Shown here: positions 57,988 to 64,000 of the stretch, piece by piece | How positions within the stretch are numbered: the stretch's first letter is position 1 | How the letters are laid out: every line of letters begins with the position of its first letter | NCBI GenBank assembly: GCA_029531795.1 | Contig: JAPEIS010000006.1 | Coordinates: forward strand, 124,001 to 188,000 | Origin: Sclerotinia nivalis | Taxonomy: Eukaryota > Ascomycota > Leotiomycetes > Helotiales > Sclerotiniaceae | Direction: 5' to 3' | Length of the DNA stretch: 64,000 nucleotides | Made by a program: the position numbers and the translations under genes | The notes under the pieces: model-generated | Seen by the model: the letters and a program-made list of their open reading frames with translations, nothing else | Told to the model about the DNA's origin: nothing | The model's database searches: none

Positions 57988-60387
57988 ATGCCGGCGCATA
58001 AAGGAATCAAGCTGCATATTATTTCGCAATGGGAGTTGAAAATGCACCCAGAATTTCCGCATCCAGAAAGTACTCAATTTACATTTCGATCACCAAAATT
58101 GGACAAAGAAGCTTTCGAAGGTCATGGACACTCACCCGCTGCCAAAGCTAACGACAGCAAAGCCGATCGTTTACTTGGTAGACAATCCTCAATCATTTCT
58201 GTTTATATTCCATCAGCATCAGGTAAGAATCCTCAGGATCAAGAGGAACAACGCGTGCATATTTAATTCCCAGTTAGGATCTCGATTTTTTGTACGTTAC
58301 AATGTCTGCGACGCGGCGGATCAAAGTCCATGGTTTTACTTCAAATTATACATGAATGGTCGACACATTACATCTTGGGGAACAAATTCGAAGACACGAC
58401 CAACCGGCCAGGTTATGAAAGCCTTGTTTGAGCCGGGTGCAGAATGGGATTACAAGGAGGGCAAAACAACTTACAAAAATCCTGGCACAGAATTTAGACC
58501 ATTTTTCTTTCGTCAGGAAGAAGGAGGTCGTGGTGCCGCGGATGATGGTGGTTTGATTGAAATCAAGGTTTTTCGTGCCCGTGGTCGCAAGAGAAGAAAC
58601 CCTAAACTGGAACAATATAAAGATCAGTCAAAGTATGGTGTTATGTGAGTTTCCAAGTCTTAATGCGTCGGCTTATCATATCTAGCTATGTGTGATACAC
58701 TTGAAAGTCTTTGTCGACTAATATCATTTAGTATGCCAAACCATGGGCTTGTAGAGAAACCTCAAGATGCAAGATACTACGATTGGCATCTCAAGGATGC
58801 GAAGGATAATCCATTTGCCACATTCAAATTCCATTATAGGAGTTGGGACAGTCTGCAGGTATTGCATCTTATACCTCCCGACCACCCTAGAATCCTTCAA
58901 GCCCAAGTTCCAAGCATGGCTAGACACCTAATGGCCCCAAGTCAAAGTATGCCGCTATTGGATCATACGACTGAGTTGCCACATACTCCAACGAAGTATT
59001 TGGGCAAGGTATATACAAGTGATCAGGTACACGATTCTCTGCAAATTGCATATCCTCCGCTCAACCATAGTGGCAGTCCATATTCCCCTGATCAAAGAAG
59101 ACCTTGGATGTCACGAGCCTTTGATATAAAACCATTAGCATTATCGTTAACGGCCAAGAAAGATCATAGAGATGCATTTATTGTACCAACGGACCCGGCC
59201 ATTGAATCTGATCCTTTTTATACCTCAGTACCGAAGGAGAAGGGAATTGAGAGAAGAATTATGCCAATCTCGAAATTCTCCGCGTTATCCATTGACGGAG
59301 CTGGATCAACATCGCCACATGAATGGTCGGCTACCAATTACAATAATAGACCTTTACCGGAAATACCAAGTAGAAATTCATCAGCAGCATCGCGTGCATC
59401 AGCAACATCTCGTGCACCATCCGTTACCCCTTCATTACTTTCATATATTGATAGAGACCAGTCATCTCCAGAGCCAATTATTGGAACTGCAATTGCTGTC
59501 TCTATTGACTCGGATGTTTCTGAAATATCTATTGCATACGAAGAAGACACTGAAGAAGAGGATTTTGAACAAGATTATGACTTTGAGGGTGTGTCAGCTT
59601 TATCACCGCCACCCACTAGAACTGATGTATGACTGCAATTCATTTTCTCATTTCTTCCTCCTTCCTTCCTCCTTTTCCCTAGTTATATCCCGAGCTTCTC
59701 TTGTCCCTCTTCATCTTCAGATTGGCAGAAGAAAGTACTGATTTCTTGTGTGAATAGTCCAAGAGACAAGGAATTATCTCATCATCACCAATACAAACTT
59801 CTTTCTCCCTTTCAAATGTCACCATTCGCAAACCGAAACACTCACCAGATAAGCTCTCGCCATTAAAAATCCCACCAAGGAAGGAATCAGTAAACCAAGA
59901 TTTCAACGGAAAATCATATACGAGCATAGCGAGCGATGACAACTCAGTCACCCTTTCTCTCACAGAATCGGAATGGATGCGTCGTACTCCATCTCCCGTT
60001 AAAGAGACTCTTATCGAAAAACTGTGGAGTCCAACAACGGAAAAAAGAGCAAAACTGAAATATAGACTTCTATCTCCAGAAAGAATGGCGGAAATGATGG
60101 AATTAAGTATGACGGAGGATGATGAAGCTGTTCAAGATGATGATGAAGATCTAAAGGCATGGGATAAGGATAGGGGGTTAGATGGGGGTGCGGTAGAGCT
60201 GGTGGCTTTGCATCGGCATCACCATCACCATCAGCAGAGCCAGCAGAGCGACCAAAGCGAAGCCGAAGGAGAAGACATCGGAAATGTTTTTGATGATTAT
60301 GAGGTTAATGCTATGAATATGAGGGAGGGAAATGGAAATGTGAGTTATGAAAATCGGATGAGTATGAGAGAGGGTAATTGGATTTAA
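57988..60387 (+). CDS. Conserved fungal protein of unknown function, four exons, 708 aa
   Basis: Exons are 57988-58222, 58278-58644, 58732-59626 and 59758-60387; all three joins keep phase and have fungal-type signals. The first 250 residues or so form a globular beta-rich-looking domain (KGIKLHIISQWELKMHPEFP, then RYNVCDAADQSPWFYFKLYM, MNGRHITSWG, KALFEPGAEWDYKEG). This domain opens many uncharacterised proteins of filamentous ascomycetes. The remainder is low-complexity: Ser/Pro-rich, acidic near 480-500, then SPVKETLIEKLWSPTTEKR (a possible regulatory peptide). A His/Gln run (HRHHHHHQQSQQ) lies close to the C-terminus. There is no signal peptide, membrane span or catalytic motif. The long disordered tail suggests a nuclear or scaffold role, which is only a guess. 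Confidence 0.8.
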
Positions 60388-63300
60388 AGGGTGTGAATGG
60401 TGTGATAGTCGGAGGGGTGTGGTGAGAGAGGAGAATGTAAGGGAAATGAGGCACATGTAATCCTACGGAGCTAGTAAATGGCTGTGGCTGGCTATGAATG
60501 TGGCTGTTAGATGAGTAGAGAATATCATGATAGATTATATTTAGTTGCCATTCAGGAACTAATTCAAGTCGGGCATCATAAATGAGAACGAGAATGATCA
60601 TGACAGAAGGCTCGAGGATGATAAATGCATGTAGTGATGTAATCGAAGAAACGCACCATAATAATAGGTATTTAATGCGATGAGAATGATCGTGCAAGGG
60701 GAGAATATAGACTATGCTAGCTAACGCGAAACAAGTATTCAAATCAAATCAGCCTGGAATGGACAAGAATGGGTTGAAGTGGACTAAATGAGAAGGGAGG
60801 AAGGAATATACGAGTGAAGTGAGGTTTTGAATGAAGTTCTGAATGGATAGAGGGTGGTTTCTAGCTATTGTTTATTGTTTATTTATGTACCCTGCTCTTT
60901 GCATATCTAATTTTCTATATGTTTCCATGTTTCAATGTTTCAGGATATGGTTAACTCAGTAGGTAGTAGAAAATATGGGGTTTTTTGGTGATGGTATTGG
61001 GTATTTGGTATTTAAAAGAAGGTTGAGAATTAGGAGTCGAGACTTGAGGGTAAGAGTTAATACGAGATATGATATAAGATGAGATGTGAATTTGAATAGA
61101 ACAGAACAGAATTGAAAAGGTCCTCCCTAGGATATATTTTTACCATAATGGTGGTTGAAAAAAAGAAGAAATGTGTATTACGAATCGATTTTTTGGTGGG
61201 AAGAGGGGGATTTTGTATTGTATGAATCATGGTGACAAGAGCAAGGCATTAATAAACCTTGTGAGATTTGCTTCTTTCTTTAACATCGATCTGTATGAAA
61301 CGAGGAGAAGGTTCACAGCAGGGAACTTTCCATGTATTTGTAAATCAAAACGAAAATGTTGATCTTGAGGGAGATAGAAGATAGAAAACAGAATAGATCC
61401 ATCATGACGGGAGTCAAAAAATAAATATTTTCCATCCGAAGTATTTCCATCCGAAGTAAACCACTAGCACAAGGAATTTGTAGACGACATGGCTTTCTTG
61501 GCTTGCAGCCCTTGAAAGTAGGCAATCAATCTAATAAATGCAAGCCCAGAAGAAAATGTGTTACACAAAAGGACTTCCTGTCCTACCCTACCGTAAACAT
61601 GAAGCTACAGAGCGAAGAGGCGATGCAGTACGACCATCCGGCTCTTAATCCGGCGTTCCTGAAGGACCGTCTTTTTCTAAATATCCTAACTGCAAATGCT
61701 TTGTCTCTGCCTTGAAGCTTTTCTCTGTGGCAAAAGCATGAGACTGCCTTTTTGAAAATAACAGACCGAACCACAAATGCAAGACCATCCAACAAAGGAT
61801 GTGATTTCCTTACTTGAGTGCACATCATGGATTTCCCGTAAACATTCATCCATGTCTCTGGTTTCAGTCCCAGCTCATGCTATGCCTAGCTACTGAATTA
61901 TTTGGCATCTCTCTCTCTTTTCCCTATTTGTGTAATCTGTAGAATGATCCACTGGGTTTCCCGATCAGTTCACCGTCTGTTTGAGTTGGGGAAATCAAGG
62001 AAGTGCATTACTATTTCTTGGCATCTTGTTTCCATCTACTCGCCATGATCTCATAAAGAGAGCTTCGGATCTTCTCTATCTTTCCCCTAGCATGAGTGGA
62101 GATGTAAAAGTTCTAAAAGATGAAAGTCAAGTAGGCAATTGCGCTCGTGCATATATCACAAGATCAGTAACTCTTCGAACATACTTCGTAGAACGAAATT
62201 GGTAAAGATCCGCAGGAATCAAAACTCGACGGGATGGGCTATGCCACATCGTGTAACAGACCTACAGAGATCGGAACTTCGGAAGCCATCTTGATCTGTC
62301 ACTACAGCCAGGTAGTTGTTGACCCTGGCCAGTGGACTGAAAATGTATGGGTGTCATCGTCGATGAAAATGGATTGGAAGGGCACAGGTCACAGGAGACT
62401 TGGTAATACCAAACTCACAGCCAATAGATGTGCCAGGCCTTACAAAGTCAATTCTTCCACGCGAGCCTCTCTCCAGGAAATTTTTCCAGATGAACGATTG
62501 AGATTTAAATATTATCCGCGCTTTCCAGCCATGATATCCGCCAAATAATGACATTGCCATGTTGGTTGACATTTCATGCAGCCTCCACCGTGTAGAAAGG
62601 GGTGCGCTTGGTATATGCGAACATCCGCGCAGGGAATCCTTGTCCGGTTCCTAAACCGACTACACGCGGAAGGTTTGCCCTTTTGCCATGTGGTGTCAAT
62701 TACTTCTTTACATCATGGGCCACTCTCTGAACCAAACATATCTTTTGTTATATTGCAATGCGGCGCCGAGTCCGATGGTAGCATTAAGCAACTGTTTGTG
62801 AATATGATAGATGATATGATAGACTTAAACCCCGGAGTAAATTGAGAAGTAAGGGTCTGAATTGCATTGGAATTAGCAATCATTGGTGCGTTGCGGTGTA
62901 GCTGCACTGTAGTACAAGCCGATCTATAATATCAACTAACGCAAATGGGTGTTGATCTTTAGATGGCATTCTCCGTGAGGTGGAGAACTTGGGAATCTGG
63001 AGATTGAAAATATTGGCTGGAGGTAAGTTGTCAAGGTGCAACTACCTAGCACGTACAGTGTCCTGCATGGCATAGCAGAAAGGGTTTCTAATGCCGGTAG
63101 ACCTTATTGACAAGGCGGGAACTAAAGGCCTTGTGTAACGAATCATCGGCAAAGACCGAATAGGAATTCGCAGACTCCGCGCAACATACACGAGCAGGAA
63201 GAGCTCTTCAATACTTTCAAGCTACCGTGCCTTATGAACTAGGAATTTTGCAACAGGAAGCTTTGGGTATTAGTGGCGTCAAAATAGTATTAACTCCCAA

Positions 63301-64000
63301 CGACATAACGATCCAAGCGCCGGCCAGTTTCAATTTTGTCCAGTACTAAGGCTTTTTTTTGTGCCGTTAAGTTCGGTAGGAAGTATGCAGGTATCCATCC
63401 GGTTCCTTCGTTACCATAAAACGATGAACGATTGTGGGTAATGCTTCGGGCACGCGCAGCAATAGAATTAGGCAGTAAACGACCCAACTTACAATGATAA
63501 AAGATTTGCAGGGATTCCAAACTTTTGATAAGTCGTAATGAAGAGAGCTATGACCTGCTAAAGGTAACAAATGCAATCTAGGACATGAGATTGATCTGAG
63601 CTTCCATCCTCGGAGTCTCTGAAAGTTAAGTAATCTAATAACGTAGCGCTCGGTCCGATCATTGTAGTCGATGCCATTATTTTCCGAGATACGAGATATA
63701 AAGCTGTATGGTAATAACTTGCATAAGTCTTCCGCTTATCGGTCAACACTTGTGAACTGGATCATATATAACGATATCAAATGTGAGTAAATCTTCCACT
63801 TCTCTTTTGACTTTCAACAGTGAAGGTAAAAGCCTCTTAGACTGATCATTCAATAGCAATCTTGATTGGGTGCCAAAAGGTTCTCCCCGCCTCGCCAAAG
63901 TCGCAAGGAGAGAATTTAGTGCCCAGTTTGAAGCTTGACCGCCTTAGTATTTAGGGCTGTCTACATCATTCCCGCATGGCATATGCAGAGTTATGATGAA
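60388..64000. other. Terminal 3.6 kb without a supported gene
   Basis: Only short overlapping ORFs occur on both strands (for example 62234-62548 and 62576-62845 on +), without motifs, splice logic or a consistent frame. A tandem 15-bp duplication (TTTCCATCCGAAGTA) lies at 61430-61461. Composition is normal, so this is neither the RIP-type repeat block nor obvious transposon sequence. It could be an intergenic region, an eroded gene or the start of one that continues to the right. Confidence 0.5.

Noticed and set aside
60178..60742. Minus-strand His/Ser-rich ORFs
   Set aside because: Antisense to the His/Gln and acidic tail of the four-exon gene; no splice or start logic.
61171..62845. Scattered short plus-strand ORFs
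   Set aside because: No shared frame, motifs or splice signals; nothing beyond chance ORFs in DNA of normal composition.

Overview
The window looks like nuclear DNA of a filamentous ascomycete, most likely a leotiomycete of the Botrytis/Sclerotinia kind. Protein-coding genes carry short introns (54 to 89 nt in most cases) with GTAAGT-like donors and CTAAC-like branch points. They include the fungal housekeeping genes INO80, ARB1, SEC39 and a complex I subunit, together with 2EXR-domain proteins typical of Leotiomycetes. The genus is an inference from gene style and repeat content.

Positions 1 to about 26,400 are a gene-free, very AT-rich block of nested, decayed retrotransposons. The decay is of RIP type: C-to-T and G-to-A changes, Trp codons turned into stops, and catalytic Asp turned into Asn. 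From left to right it holds:
- a chromovirus (Ty3/Gypsy) copy A on the + strand (1-4116, cut by the window edge);
- a full-length copy B of the same family on the - strand, flanked by two 146-bp LTRs (4117-11216);
- a Ty1/copia remnant F on the - strand (11217-13640), with a 72-bp LTR-like insertion beside it;
- a second copia remnant E on the + strand (about 14400-17135), possibly with its own LTR from 13846;
- Gypsy element C with a repeat-bearing LTR (17136-20104), cut by element D (from 20105), which carries an unusual hairpin-rich LTR;
- a chromovirus 3' fragment with its LTR (about 23300-24181);
- a LINE remnant (24190 to about 25450).
A solo copy of the hairpin-rich LTR sits in the gag region of B (9444-9656, with a 5-bp target duplication). 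Simple repeats at 26,057-26,496 mark the change to normal composition.

From 27,454 to 60,387 is an ordinary gene-bearing region. In order it holds: a two-exon 2EXR protein (-); INO80 chromatin-remodelling ATPase (-, four exons); ARB1 ABC-F ribosome biogenesis ATPase (-, three exons); a ketopantoate-reductase-family protein (+), divergent from ARB1; a second 2EXR protein (+); a SAM-dependent methyltransferase (+); a decayed multi-exon gene (-); decayed fragments including a piece resembling the eIF4G MIF4G domain (+); SEC39 (-), divergent from an NDUFS5-like complex I subunit (+); and a four-exon conserved fungal protein of unknown function (+). The genes do not form one pathway. INO80, ARB1, SEC39 and the complex I subunit are independent housekeeping functions (chromatin, ribosome assembly, ER-Golgi traffic, respiration). 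Positions 60,388-64,000 show no gene I can support.

I resolved exon structures by reading splice signals and checking reading phase by hand. Nothing was checked against a database. I do not see a clearly new multi-gene system. The most unusual observations are the LTR family built as a row of perfect hairpins, the 72-bp LTR-like insertion with a perfect target duplication, and the inverted, recombined arrangement of the two chromovirus copies.
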